From positions 42,502,707 to 42,566,706 of the forward strand of contig OZ024736.1 in the NCBI GenBank assembly GCA_964016875.1: 64,000 nucleotides of DNA. The letters run 5' to 3'. Each line of letters begins with the position of its first letter. Position 1 is the stretch's first letter. The translations under genes were made by a program, and so were the position numbers. A model generated the notes under the pieces. The model was given only the letters and a program-made list of their open reading frames with translations. It did no database searches and was not told the origin of the DNA. This document shows positions 11,953-21,970 of the stretch, one piece after another. This DNA is from Fallopia convolvulus. Its lineage: Eukaryota; Streptophyta; Magnoliopsida; Caryophyllales; Polygonaceae.

Positions 11953-12430
11953 TCGCCGCAAAGGAAGAGCCGATCGCGAGATTCTACTCCGTCTCAGAAG
12001 GTATGCCGATGATTACAGAAACTCTGGAGCGCCCGTCCGCTAGCGGCTCAGGATTGCCGGCGAGTCTACGGCAACCGGCGAAGAAGCGTGAAAAAAGCAG
12101 AATGTTAGGTATGAAAATTGACAAAGTGAGAGTTTGAGATCTGGTGCTACGCGTGTGGAAGCAGACGAAGCACAAGACCGAATCAAACACTCAACGCAAA
12201 CGATATGTTGATTTTCCAATTAAATATAAGTATTTATGATTTATTGTACATGCTTATAAAATAAAGAAAAATAAAATAAATATGATATGAAATAAACGAT
12301 ATCAAATCAGAACTCCAAAAACCTGCAATTTTTTTATTATTAAATTATTATATTAAAATAATATAATATATTTCAATCAAATGAATATTAAAATAATATA
12401 TAAAATGGTCCTAAACCACGTCATAAATGT
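11953..12430. other. VAMP71 upstream region
   Basis: The first about 230 bases are moderately GC-rich and probably include the VAMP71 5' UTR and promoter. Beyond about 12,200 the sequence is very AT-rich with no recognised feature. Apparent open frames are antisense or out-of-frame readings of GC-rich exon 1. Confidence 0.35.
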
Positions 12431-12442
12431 TTCTATTAAAAT

Positions 12443-12974
12443 GGAAAAATTACTCAAAATAATACCAACTTTTACCTATTGACTTAAAATAATACGAACT
12501 TTTAAATTGATAAAAAATAACATCAACTTTCATTGTATTAACCAAAAATAGTACAAAGACATTTTCGATGGAGATTTCGGCAAAAAATATGATTTGTTTA
12601 TCAAAATTTGTTGACTATAACATTAAAAAATATCGATGACTAAGATTTTGATGTGATTATTACTCACAATCATCATATCAATTACCATTTCGCATATAAT
12701 AGTATCGATTTACATTATATAAACTATCATTTCACCTTGTGGCATCAACAAAACTTGGTATTATTAATTACCAACCAACATATTTCAATGGCCACATCAC
12801 GTATTTTGCCAAAATTTTCACAATAAACACCGTTATACTATTTTTAGTTAATACAATAAAAGTTAGTATTATTTTTAGTTAATATGATGAAAGTTGATAT
12901 TATTTTCAGTCAATTTAAAAGTTCATATTATTTTGGATAAATAGGTAAAAGTTGGTATTATTTTAAGTAATTTT
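12443..12974. mobile_element. MULE-like MITE with long inverted arms
   Basis: The left arm (aaaaattactcaaaataata, cc...) and right arm (inverse of ggtattattttaagtaattt) are complementary for about 110 bases, with 'aaaataataccaactttta' words repeated inside each arm. A 12-bp direct repeat, ttctattaaaat, flanks the unit at 12,431-12,442 and 12,975-12,986. That is near the 9-11 bp expected for Mutator-like elements. No coding capacity is present. The two arms are separated by about 270 bases of unrelated AT-rich DNA. Confidence 0.7.
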
Positions 12975-12986
12975 TTCTATTAAAAT

Positions 12987-13849
12987 CAATAAAAATACTC
13001 TTTATCCTATAAAATAGGTTTTTAGATAATTAGAAGGATGGAGGTTAAGATGAGGCCGTATAATTATAAATTTTATTTTATTTAAAAAAATTTCGCTTTT
13101 TTTGCTTGTTGTGGCCATTGAAAAAAACACGTTATTCAATGGGTTATCTCAAACTACACGACCTTGTTGCAACATGAAAGAGGGATAATTTATTTAGTGA
13201 GAGATCTCGTGTTCGAACAATCTATTTAATGGGAGGTCTCGTGTTCAATTCTCCCGTGTGCAAAATTCCCATGGACAAGCAGCAATCACGAATTTGCCAA
13301 CAAAGATAATCCTTAATCTATATGTATGGATTTGCAGAAGCTTTGGTCTCTGACCTTGGGAAAAAAAAAGATCACCTTAACGTTGCCTCCCACCTAAAAT
13401 TTTGAACTGACAAGATTAATATGTGATTTAAAAGTATACAATTTTCATTTTTGAACGTCTTTTTTGGCTGACAAGATTAATACATGATTTATATATGACA
13501 ATGGTTCAGTGCTAATGCCTATCTGTACAATTTTACAACTCATTGTACAACATTTCGCCATGCTTTATTTAATATTTTGTTTTTCTTTTAGTCCAAAAAG
13601 CACTGTTCTATTCAACGTTGAACATCTTGCGTTTTTTTTTTATAAAAAAAGAGTGTGATGTACTAGACACGTCTGGTGGATCAAGAAGAGGAAACAAATT
13701 GATAGTCGAATGTATATGTTAACAAGAGAGTACAAAAACAAAAAATTTCCAAACAAGCAAGAGAGAAACTTTTACAATAAAAAAATTTAACAAAGTAAGA
13801 AAAGGCTAGCATCGTCGATACGCAAGAAAATGTGTAGGATTGTTAGTAC
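12987..13849. other. Spacer, no gene seen
   Basis: AT-rich DNA. Around 13,190-13,265 the phrase 'gtctcgtgttc' occurs twice 40 bases apart, and one copy contains a pol III B-box-like gttcaattc. That is too little to call a SINE or tRNA. Nothing else is recognised. Confidence 0.3.
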
Positions 13850-14805
13850 TTCTAGGTCGTCGACTTGGCCAACGTCGTCAACCTGGTTAAGGTTGTCGAC
13901 TTAGACAAAATCACCAACATGAGTGTATACGCAACGAAAATTTTTAGGTGTTGTGTCTTCTTAGACAAAGCCGACCTAGCCAACGTCGCCAACCTGATCA
14001 AGGTTTGTTTATTCCATTGTTTAGCATTCTTTTTTAGTTGTTGTGTCTTCTTTACTAGTTTAAAAATATTGGATCCCGAATGCTCTATCCGCCAAGCTTG
14101 TCTTACCTCATTTCTAAAGTCCTTCCGCTGCATCCACATTTTTTCCATCTTAAAAGGAAGAGCCTTTAATATTTCATCATTTGTTAAATCAAGTGAAAAT
14201 TTACAATGGTTTGACGTTGTAAAATGTAAACGCGTGGTTTTTTGTTTGAATGTTTTGGTACCATTGGATAAGTTGGTTTCTAACCAGTGCTCTATCTAGT
14301 TTCTCATAAGTGTTATCGATATCAGTTTTGTTCTTTCGCAATGTGAACATATTTCCTGTCGTGGGAATGTCCCTTAATTGACACGCATTTTTGAAGTTAA
14401 TCAGTCGATCAAATCTGCTTCGATCCGGGTATGCTCCACCCCGTTTTTCGGTTGGGTCTTGTATTTCATTCAGATCGCCAATGACAATTATCGGCATACT
14501 AATGTTTAGAATAATATTAGTAAAGGTTGACCAAAATTCTTCTTTGAGGCTCGCATTAGGAGGTGCATAAGCAAAGCAAATAGTCATTGTGATATTTGTC
14601 GTGAGATTAGTATATTTAATAATGATGTATCGTTTTTCGTGTTTTAGTACCGAGATTTCTTCATTTACTAATTGATGTTCTTTCCATAAGATTCCAATTC
14701 CCCCTGCCCGGCCTTCATCCGGTGACCAAACTATGTTATCAAAGCCCGATCTCCACCACAGGTCACTCGGAATCTTATCCGTTTTTGTCTCAACAATCGC
14801 CATAA
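13850..14805 (-). pseudogene. LINE endonuclease-domain fragment
   Basis: Minus strand 14803-14201 encodes an apurinic-type endonuclease (EEP) domain as found in the N-terminal half of plant LINE ORF2. It starts MAIVETKTDKIPSDLWW, followed by GGIGILWKE, FAYAPPN and VIGDLNEI, with catalytic E (ETK) and D/N (GDLN). The expected terminal 'SDH' reads SNH and lies in a different frame from the main ORF. The frame therefore breaks near 14,215, and coding resumes as LTNDEILKALPFKMEKMWMQ and further to about 13,990. No reverse transcriptase follows. The fragment is a broken, dead copy. Confidence 0.8.
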
Positions 14806-15472
14806 TTTATATTCTTTCAATTTTACAGAACGAGTCTACTGCTGCCCAAAATTTTTTTAACCCATATTCCTAAAATTCCAAAGTCCTATTTTCATGGAAA
14901 CTGGATAGAACTATTTGGTCTGGTATTAGTTTCATCTTTATACTTCCTTAGGTGTATTCATTCTAATATTAGTGCATGGTCTTGCATCCCTACACCATTC
15001 ATTTCTATTCCAATCACTCCTAATTAATAAGGGCAATTTGGTAAGATTATACCATGTCTTAATATATGTGTATTAGATCTTTATGGACAAGTAGAATAGA
15101 ACAGAGAGAGTATTAAACAGTAAAACAGATACATGTCATAGTACATTAAATTCATGGTTCTTAGGGAAGAGATCATGGACAAAACATGGGTTTGTGTGAA
15201 CATATAATGCCATCGCCTACCCTTTAGCAAAAACATCAAAGTGGCAGAATTTAGAAGAAGCTTCTTGTTGCAAGAACTTAGAATTAGTACACTGATTAAG
15301 TGCATAAAAGAGTCCCTACTTATTTGCTTATCATGATCAATATACATTCTTACAACAACTCATTAGCAACTACATATTTTAGAAAGTTCACAAAATTCAA
15401 GCTTTTCTTCATGAATACAAGTATTAAATTTTCACATTGGGAACATAGCTTCAATTCATAGTCTTTATTGCC
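14806..15472. other. Spacer, possible relic coding DNA
   Basis: No gene was recognised. Minus-strand frames at 15,081-15,347 are open but show no family motif and weak coding character. This DNA and the ORF at 16,430-16,819 were contiguous before the LINE at 15,488-16,420 inserted between them. Confidence 0.25.
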
Positions 15473-15487
15473 AGAGGTATATTAAAT

Positions 15488-16420
15488 CTTTTTTTGGTAG
15501 AAGGAGAGGCGGTACTCTCCGTTCCTTCGAAGGGAGTTTTATTAATAATGGAAAAAATGGGCTAAGTAGTCAGCAAACGGGGGATAGCCCGACCCCTAAC
15601 ATCATCGAATAACAGAATAAAAATCCCCTCCGGCGGGGCACTCAATACATGAATACCTAGAGGAAATTGAAAAGCAAAAGAGGCCAAATGATCCGCGACC
15701 ATATTGGCCTCACGATAAATATGACGGAATTGGATAGCCCAATCCATACTAATTAAGTCTTGGCACTTTCGCACCAGACTAAAAAGAGGGTGACACCTCT
15801 TAATTTTGGAATTCAAAAGATGTACAACAACTTGGGAGTCCGACTCGAGGATCACCCTGCGATGACCCGATTCCCAAGCCAGCTTCAACCCGTTATACAC
15901 CCCCCAAAGTTCCGCCATCGGGACCGTACAAGACCCGATGTTATGAACAAATCCCCCAACCCAACGACCCAAGTAATCTCTAATCACTCCTCCAGCCGCT
16001 GCCAAGCCATCTCTCACCGCTCCGTCGGTGTTAATCTTGTACCATCCTTCCATTGGCGTTTCCCAAGTGATGTCCTGCACTCTTTTGCAAACTCCACTAC
16101 TAGGATTAGCAACCTTACCTGCGGCCACCAAAGATTCCCTGACCCGGTCCATGATGAACAACACTTTGTCCCGCTGCTCAACAATATGTTCCGAGAAAGC
16201 CTTCGAGTTCCTCCACTTCCAAACCCACCAAATTGAAGTTGCGAAGATTGCATTCCAGTCCAAAGAGCCAATTTTCCGACTTTCAAGCACATTTCTCCTA
16301 ATCCAGCAAGAGAAACTGTCCTGAAAAAAATCGGGGTAGAAATTAGTCACATTGAATTTAATCCAGATTGATTTAACATGAGCACAATCTCTAAACAGAT
16401 GTTCATAATCTTCTTCCCTG
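15488..16420 (-). mobile_element. 5'-truncated LINE insertion with target-site duplication
   Basis: The unit runs from the LINE 3' end (A/T-rich tail, read as ...ctaccaaaaaaaga on the minus strand near 15,490) to a 5' truncation at 16,420. A 15-bp direct repeat flanks it: agaggtatattaaat at 15,473-15,487 and agaggcatattaaat at 16,421-16,435, with one difference. Only the 3' part of ORF2 is present. Good frame conservation and the clear duplication suggest a fairly recent insertion. Confidence 0.8.
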
Positions 16421-16428
16421 AGAGGCAT
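15562..16428 (-). CDS. LINE ORF2 C-terminal part: zinc-binding region plus RNase H
   Basis: An uninterrupted 288-residue frame. Residues about 1-60 are the end of the zf-RVT zinc-binding region (EHLFRDCAHVKSIWIKF). Residues about 125-265 are an RNase H domain: WYKINTDGAVRDGLAAAGGV with the first catalytic Asp, then MAELWGVYNGLKLAWE with the catalytic Glu, then VILESDSQVVV, and later HIYREANMVADHLASFA. All four expected acidic or His positions appear present. The apparent start Met lies in the target-site duplication, so it is an accident of insertion rather than a natural start. The protein cannot retrotranspose without endonuclease and RT. Whether it is transcribed is unknown. Confidence 0.75.
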   Translation of the reverse strand: MPLREEDYEHLFRDCAHVKSIWIKFNVTNFYPDFFQDSFSCWIRRNVLESRKIGSLDWNAIFATSIWWVWKWRNSKAFSEHIVEQRDKVLFIMDRVRESLVAAGKVANPSSGVCKRVQDITWETPMEGWYKINTDGAVRDGLAAAGGVIRDYLGRWVGGFVHNIGSCTVPMAELWGVYNGLKLAWESGHRRVILESDSQVVVHLLNSKIKRCHPLFSLVRKCQDLISMDWAIQFRHIYREANMVADHLASFAFQFPLGIHVLSAPPEGIFILLFDDVRGRAIPRLLTT

Positions 16429-16429
16429 A

Positions 16430-16819
16430 TTAAATCATAGTCCTACTTTGCCACCCCTCTTTGATCTCACTATTCACAATTTTCCATTTCTTCTTTATAC
16501 TAAAATTATTCTTTACTATTTTCTTCCTCCAACATATAAGGTAGACACTAAGGCTCAGGTATATGCACTCCTCATCGCCATAATTAAACCACTTCCACAT
16601 ATTATACATAGACAAAGGATTCCGGTTTTCAGGAAACATCACAACTCCTACAGTATTCTCAAAGGTCATGAAGTGATCATCCAAGTACCAATTTAGCCTT
16701 TTTAGGATATATTCAGCAACTATCCGCATTGCATCATACTCACTACCATCAAACATAGATATTTCTTTAGAGTGTAAATTGTTCTCTTTGAAGCCTGACA
16801 GCTTAATTCGCAAGGACAA
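16430..16819 (-). other. Unidentified open frame, possible gene fragment
   Basis: A 129-residue frame with ordinary amino-acid composition that I do not recognise. A stretch such as EISMFDGSEYDAMRIVAEY and RLNWYLDDHFMTFENTVGVV reads like real protein, with few low-complexity runs. After YGDEECIYLSLSVYL it becomes Lys/Ile-rich, as if reading into an intron. The adjacent LINE interrupted whatever stood here. It may be an exon of a decayed host gene or of an unknown element. No function is proposed. Confidence 0.3.
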
Positions 16820-17309
16820 TCTTCATTTCTGTTATGAATTGCACTAGTATCGTAGGCAGTTGTTCAGGTTCTTCAATGGGGTTTATTTGATCATATTGCT
16901 CGAAAAATGATCGATTCTTCTTCATAACAAAGAGCTTTTTTAAGAGATTGTTTACCTTTCTTTATAATTCTTTTTCTCCACCACGCTAGTAAACCACATA
17001 GCCAACTCCAAAACATCAAGACTCTAGACCACTCAACATTGTATTTTGGAAGAGTATATTTCATCATAAAATAATAAGAGAATTTTGGTCTAAAAAAGAA
17101 ATTACAATTTGTTTATTTTTTTTGTTTGTGGTGAACCTTAAAACCTTGTGGATTGTTTAGAAATTTCAAATAACGAATGAATAATCACATTATATTACAA
17201 CTTGAACTCCATATAATAGTAAAATATTAGCCTAACAGCTGTCAATACAATTAAAAGTGTAATTGATCATAGTACAAAACTACAAATGTAATAAGCGATA
17301 TCCATTTAG

Positions 17310-18516
17310 CTAGGTACATATGCATGCCTTTGAAAACCTTGGGATGAAGATGTCAACCATCTCTTCGTCTGTGTAAGACTCGGCTTCGGAATCATCCCTA
17401 AAAAACATGCTTTCCTTGTAACCATACACCCGACGAAACCTATCAACATAGTTATGAAACTCGATCAACTGGTTCGAGCCACAAGGAGCCGGCTTCAGAA
17501 ACGAAAGCTGGTACTGATGCAGCACATCACATCCATCATTGTCAATAGTAAAGAGCTTGTTCCATGAGGTAGCCAAGCCGTGCTCCTTCATCGCCCACAG
17601 CTCAATACAATCTTCCCAGTGTCGGTGCACCAACGCCGACAGCATCCCACCGTACTCCACAAGCTCCGCCTTGCTCACCGGATTCCGGGACGGATCAGTC
17701 CACGTCATCTTAGATCTCTTGTGGGAAATCCACAATTGTGAACTCTCCGCTCTCGCAATCAAACATGAGCACGTAGCTTTCCCAAAGATCATACGACGAC
17801 ACGAGCCAAGAAATCGTTCCATTCGCGAAACATGCAGTTCTACTCGTCGATATATCGAACATAAATTTAGATTTGAGATTATTTAAAATCCCGGTCTTCC
17901 AGAGGCCCTCTCGAGTCGAGTACACTTCGTAGGTGGTCGGAATAAACCCGCAGGAGCTTTCGATATATTCGCGACACATCCAGATCCTGACTATCTTGAA
18001 ATCATTCATAGAACCGTCGTAGCCGAAGCCTACAGCGCTGCAAAAGAAGCGAGCACACTCTTCTGCTTCATCGGACGCGGACACAACAGATTCGATGTGG
18101 GACGGAAAAGGAAGGCGAGGGAGGGTCAAGTATTTGTGAATTGCCGGGTTCCAGAGGATGGTGGAGTCGTAGCAGGAATTCAATGTATAGGAGATACAAA
18201 CGATGCCATTGACGACATCGACAACCGAAGTGTAGTAAAAATCTTCGTCCTCGTCGTCTTCTTCAACTCGAAATTGAAACGGAAAGTGCAAGTCGTCTCT
18301 GAAAGTGCAGGCTTTAGAGGAGGATGGGATGGAGCGAGTGAATGAGTGGTGAAGGCTGACGAAGAAAGAGGAGGTGATGAGGGAATTCCATGACCGGCAA
18401 ACGCTTCTGAGTCCGCAGAGGGTTTTCACCGGCAATCTCATTAGAATCTCTGGCCATAAATCTTCAAGGACGCCTGAATTCGAGTTAAAGCGGGCTGATT
18501 TCTGCTTAGACTCCAT
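17310..18516 (-). pseudogene. F-box protein gene, frameshifted copy
   Basis: F-box proteins bind SKP1 and supply substrate choice to SCF ubiquitin ligases. The first frame (18516-17710) encodes 268 residues, with an F-box at about 17-60 (LEDLWPEILMRLPVKTLCGL, RSVCRSWNSLI) and the first part of an F-box-associated beta-propeller-like domain. It stops after DFPQEI. The rest of the domain (VEYGGMLSALVHRHWEDCIE to RFSKACICT) continues in another frame to 17,310. Compared with the intact neighbour at 19,445-20,698, about 11 bases are missing at 17,709-17,725, which shifts the frame. A truncated F-box protein could still be made. The start ATG matches that of the paralogue. A TATA-like motif lies about 105 bases upstream. 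Confidence 0.85.
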
Positions 18517-18617
18517 TATTGAAAGGATGATTTTGATGGAGACAAATTGGAAAGGAAGGGTTTTGAGGATTAGAAATTTGGAGCGGTCAAATCTCTAACC
18601 GTGCCTGGTAATAAAGA

Positions 18618-18627
18618 ATATTTATAC
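18618..18627 (-). promoter_or_regulatory. TATA-like motif upstream of the frameshifted F-box gene
   Basis: The sequence gtataaatat (minus strand) lies about 100 bases upstream of the ATG at 18,516. It sits at the spacing expected for a plant core promoter. Confidence 0.45.
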
Positions 18628-18766
18628 TTGCTCGTGCTTCTAACTTCTGAAGCTTTGATTTATGTCGGTGTAATATTTCGAAGATTTTTTATTAATTTTT
18701 TACTTGACCCCCACGTATTCAATGGAGATCGTGTGGGATTGTGGGATACCAGTAAAACGGCACCGT

Positions 18767-19300
18767 TTGAAGGTATTTCCATATACGATAGAAAAAAAAT
18801 CACGGTTTTCGGTTTAAAATATTTTCTGAATTTCAACAAAATCCTATTTTCCCATGATGTCGAAGCATTTTCAGTAAATCCAAAAATTGTTTATTGTATT
18901 ATATATTTGATGCTCAATGTCGATACTTAAAAAAAAAGATAAATTACTTAAAAATCCCATAAAGTTAATCTGATTTTATCAAAGGCAAAATAAGTCAAAA
19001 TAATCTCAACTATGAGATATCATCATGACATCCGTTTGAAGGTATTTCCATACACGAGAGAAAATCGGTTTAAAATATTTATTGATTCCATATATGGATT
19101 ATGAGAGAGAAAACAGGATTTTCTCATGATGCCAAAGCATTTTAAGTAAATCCAAAAATTGTTTATATTATATTTGATGATTAATTTGGATACTTAAGGG
19201 AAAAAAAGATAAATCACTTAAAGATCCCATACAATTAATGTGATTTTAGCAAAGGCAAAATAAGTCAAAATAATTACTCTCAACTATGGGATATCATCAT
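18767..19300. repeat. Two-unit tandem duplication, about 265 bp per unit
   Basis: Unit 1 starts at 'tttgaaggtatttccatata' (18,767) and unit 2 at 'tttgaaggtatttccataca' (19,032). Both continue with 'cggtttaaaatattt', 'aagcattt..agtaaatcca', 'gataaat.acttaaa.atccc' and 'ggcaaaataagtcaaaataa', with small indels. The repeat lies in the spacer between the two F-box genes and has no coding potential. Confidence 0.75.
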
Positions 19301-19444
19301 GAGTCATCACATCATATCAAGTATCAACCGAAAACAATACTATACAAGTAAAACTGCAATTGATTATAAGATTGTCTTACATAGAATAATTTCGAACCAA
19401 AGCTTACATATAAAACGGACAACAAACTAATTCATAATGCAATA

Positions 19445-20698
19445 CTAAGCAGCCAAGAGATAATGTGTTGGGATGAGGATGTCAACTGTGTCCTTGTCTG
19501 TGTACGTCTTGGCTTTGGAATCATTCATGAAAAACATGCTTTCCTCGTACGCATACACTTGACGAAACTCGTCAACATGCTTGTGAAACTTGATCCACCG
19601 GTTTGGGCCATGAGGAGCTAACTTGAGAAACGAAGGCTGGTACAGGCTCAACACATCACATCCCTTGCCAAGTGGAAAGAGCTTGTGCCATGTTGTGGGC
19701 AATCCGTGCTCCTTCATCGCCCATAACTCGATGCCGTCTTCCCAAGATCGGTGCATCAACACCGACAGCATCCCACCATACTCCAAAACCTCTGCCTTAG
19801 GCTTGTGATATATGCTCACCTGCGAATTCTGCGACGAATCGACCCACGTTACATTATTAGGATCGTAGATTCTTTGTGGGAAATCAAGCGTGGTGAACTC
19901 CTCCCTCTCGCAATCAAACATGAGCACGGAATCCATGCTTTGATCATACGTCGTTACGAGCCAATGAATCGTCCCGTTAAAGAAGCATCCGGTTCTACTC
20001 CTCGATCTATCAAACATAGCAGATTTGAGGCTATCAACACTACTTGCCATCCTCCAGAGACCTTGACGAGTAGAGTATACCTCGTAGGTGGTCGGAATAA
20101 ATCCGCAAGACTTTCTAACATCATCTCGACACATCCAGATTCTGACTACCTTGAGATCATCCCTAGAAGCATCGTAACCGAAGCCTATAGCATAGCTATA
20201 AAATCGAGCTAATAATTCGTCTGTATCATCACCGAGCATTGACACAGCGGAATCTATATGCGACGGAAAAGGAAGGCGAGGGAGGGTCAAATACTTGTGA
20301 ATCGCCGGGTTCCAAAGGATGGTAGAGTCGTAGCATGAATCCACGGAGTAGGAAATACAAACGAGGCCACGGACGACATCAACCGTTGAAATAGAGTAAA
20401 GATCCTCGTCATCGGCACACCGAAACTGGAACGGAAAGTGCACATCAATCGTTGAAGTAGAGGACACCGTGACCGTGATGGAGCAAGTGAACGAGTAATG
20501 AAGGTCGATGAAGAAAGAGGAAGAGATGAGGGAGTTCCATGACTTGCAAACACTTCTGAATCGGCATAGGCTTTCGGCGGGCAGTCTCTTTCGAATCTCC
20601 GGCCATAAATCTTCGGTTAAACCCCCAGAATTCGAGAGCAAGCGTGCCTTCTTTCTTTTTCGTGAAGAATGCAATCGCGCTTTCTTGATGGACTCCAT
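19445..20698 (-). CDS. F-box protein with F-box-associated domain, intact
   Basis: A single-exon gene of 417 residues, a usual length for plant F-box/FBA proteins. After a basic N-terminus (KKARLHSSRKRKKARL), the F-box covers about 27-70 (LTEDLWPEIRKRLPAESLCR, FRSVCKSWNSLISSSFF). The rest is a predicted F-box-associated domain: GLVCISYSVDSCYDSTILWN, PAIHKYLTLPRLPFP, FGYDASRDDLKVVRI, TTYEVYSTRQGLWR and a C-terminal half with ELWAMKEHGLPTTWHKLF. The F-box would bind SKP1 and the C-terminal domain an unknown target. It is the tandem paralogue of the frameshifted gene at 17,310-18,516. F-box genes of this class duplicate and decay often. The ATG at 20,698 is the first of the frame and aligns with the paralogue. 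Confidence 0.9.
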   Translation of the reverse strand: MESIKKARLHSSRKRKKARLLSNSGGLTEDLWPEIRKRLPAESLCRFRSVCKSWNSLISSSFFIDLHYSFTCSITVTVSSTSTIDVHFPFQFRCADDEDLYSISTVDVVRGLVCISYSVDSCYDSTILWNPAIHKYLTLPRLPFPSHIDSAVSMLGDDTDELLARFYSYAIGFGYDASRDDLKVVRIWMCRDDVRKSCGFIPTTYEVYSTRQGLWRMASSVDSLKSAMFDRSRSRTGCFFNGTIHWLVTTYDQSMDSVLMFDCEREEFTTLDFPQRIYDPNNVTWVDSSQNSQVSIYHKPKAEVLEYGGMLSVLMHRSWEDGIELWAMKEHGLPTTWHKLFPLGKGCDVLSLYQPSFLKLAPHGPNRWIKFHKHVDEFRQVYAYEESMFFMNDSKAKTYTDKDTVDILIPTHYLLAA

Positions 20699-20762
20699 AA
20701 CAAAATTTCATGGAAGACGGAAATTCGAGAGCAAGGCTGTAATTAAAACTAAGCGAGACGTG

Positions 20763-20772
20763 TTTATATTAG
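20763..20772 (-). promoter_or_regulatory. TATA-like motif upstream of the intact F-box gene
   Basis: The minus-strand sequence aatataaaca lies 65-74 bases upstream of the ATG. It is a moderate match, placed like the TATA motif of the paralogue. Confidence 0.4.
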
Positions 20773-20819
20773 CCCTAATTGCGTCGGTGTGCTACCTCTT
20801 AATCTTAATGCACAAGTAA

Positions 20820-21356
20820 AGAAAGAAATTGAAATTGAAAAACTATCAATCTTTATTAGGTCCGTGTGTGTCGTAATTTGGAATAAAAGTGCTAAGTTGG
20901 GAAATTATTTTAAAACTATTTCCTAAATTGAAATTAATGAACTCTTTTAAAAAAATCAAAATTAACAAATAATATTCAGATTTACCAAGATTAGAATCCT
21001 AATTGTGTGCCCATGGACACACATTAGAAAAATCCTATTTACCCGGCTAATTGTGTACCCGGCTCGGACGTAGATTGATCCCGGCTAATCGAACCGAGCG
21101 AGAGATCGAAAAAAAAAATCCTATTTACTTTTCAGGAATTTCAATTTTTTTGTACAATAAATAAGAAAGTGTTATAAATAATGATTTATTAAGAAAAACA
21201 ATCCCCAACTTGGACAAGTGCATCGTTTCATACTTTCACCTTTAGATCATCGAAGTATCAAACTATACTCCGTATATCCTTTGTCTTCGAGCCCTCAGCC
21301 TAGTTTTAACGCAAGATTACAATGGCTGAAAAAGCAAAACCGAACACAATATTTTC
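20820..21356. other. AT-rich spacer, no gene seen
   Basis: Around 21,010-21,110 a short GC-richer stretch has the words 'cccggctaattgtgtacccggct' and 'cccggctaatcg' in near-repeat form. Nothing else was recognised. Confidence 0.3.
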
Positions 21357-21507
21357 ATATCCGATTGAGTTTTTTATTTTTATTTTTATTTTTTTTACCA
21401 CGAAAACTTGACAAATCTAATCATACATATCTATATATCCGATTGAGTTTTTTATTTTTTTTATCACGAAAACTTGACAAATCTAATCGTACATATCTAT
21501 ATATATA
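21357..21507. repeat. Tandem duplication of about 76 bp
   Basis: Two copies in direct order begin 'atatccgattgagtttttta' (about 21,357 and 21,435). Each contains 'cacgaaaacttgacaaatct' and 'acatatctatatat'. They differ mainly in the length of the T-run. Confidence 0.75.
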
Positions 21508-21803
21508 TACTCCTTCCATTTCGCAATTTAGGAGTTTTTAGAACTTTGCACATATATTAAGTTTACTTAAAGTGGAATTGATAAAATTTTGTTATTCTGT
21601 GTACAAAATTAATATGAGAATAAATCATATAATATCACCCAATTGGTGACATTTTTTAGTATTTATAAGTACATTAGAATTAGAAATATATTAATTAAAT
21701 GTTATTTTTAACAAGTTTTAATATTAATTAATTAAAAAGAGACTTACATTATGAAATAATATTTTAAGTTAAAAAAGACCTATATTACGAAACGGATGTA
21801 GTA
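21508..21803. mobile_element. Stowaway-like MITE
   Basis: The left end tactccttccatttcgcaat and the inverse of the right end (tactacatccgtttcgtaat, read on the minus strand) form an imperfect terminal inverted repeat of about 28 bases. The wording is the 'CTCC.TCCGTTTCG.AAT' type seen at ends of plant Stowaway/Tc1-mariner MITEs, which insert at TA. The body of about 296 bp is AT-rich and non-coding. Confidence 0.7.
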
Positions 21804-21970
21804 TTAACTAGATACATAGCATTAATACAACCAACAAACAATTTTGATAATCCAACACAAACCCCACCTTAGTTTCTAAACAAAGGGTACAATTATTAAT
21901 TCCACACATTTTAATTAAGCTAGCTATAACATAACACATTTCTTTCATAGGAGTATTAATTGATTAAGGA

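Noticed and set aside
13190..13265. Possible tRNA or SINE B box (gttcaattc)
   Set aside because: No A box at the right distance, no cloverleaf, and no flanking duplication.
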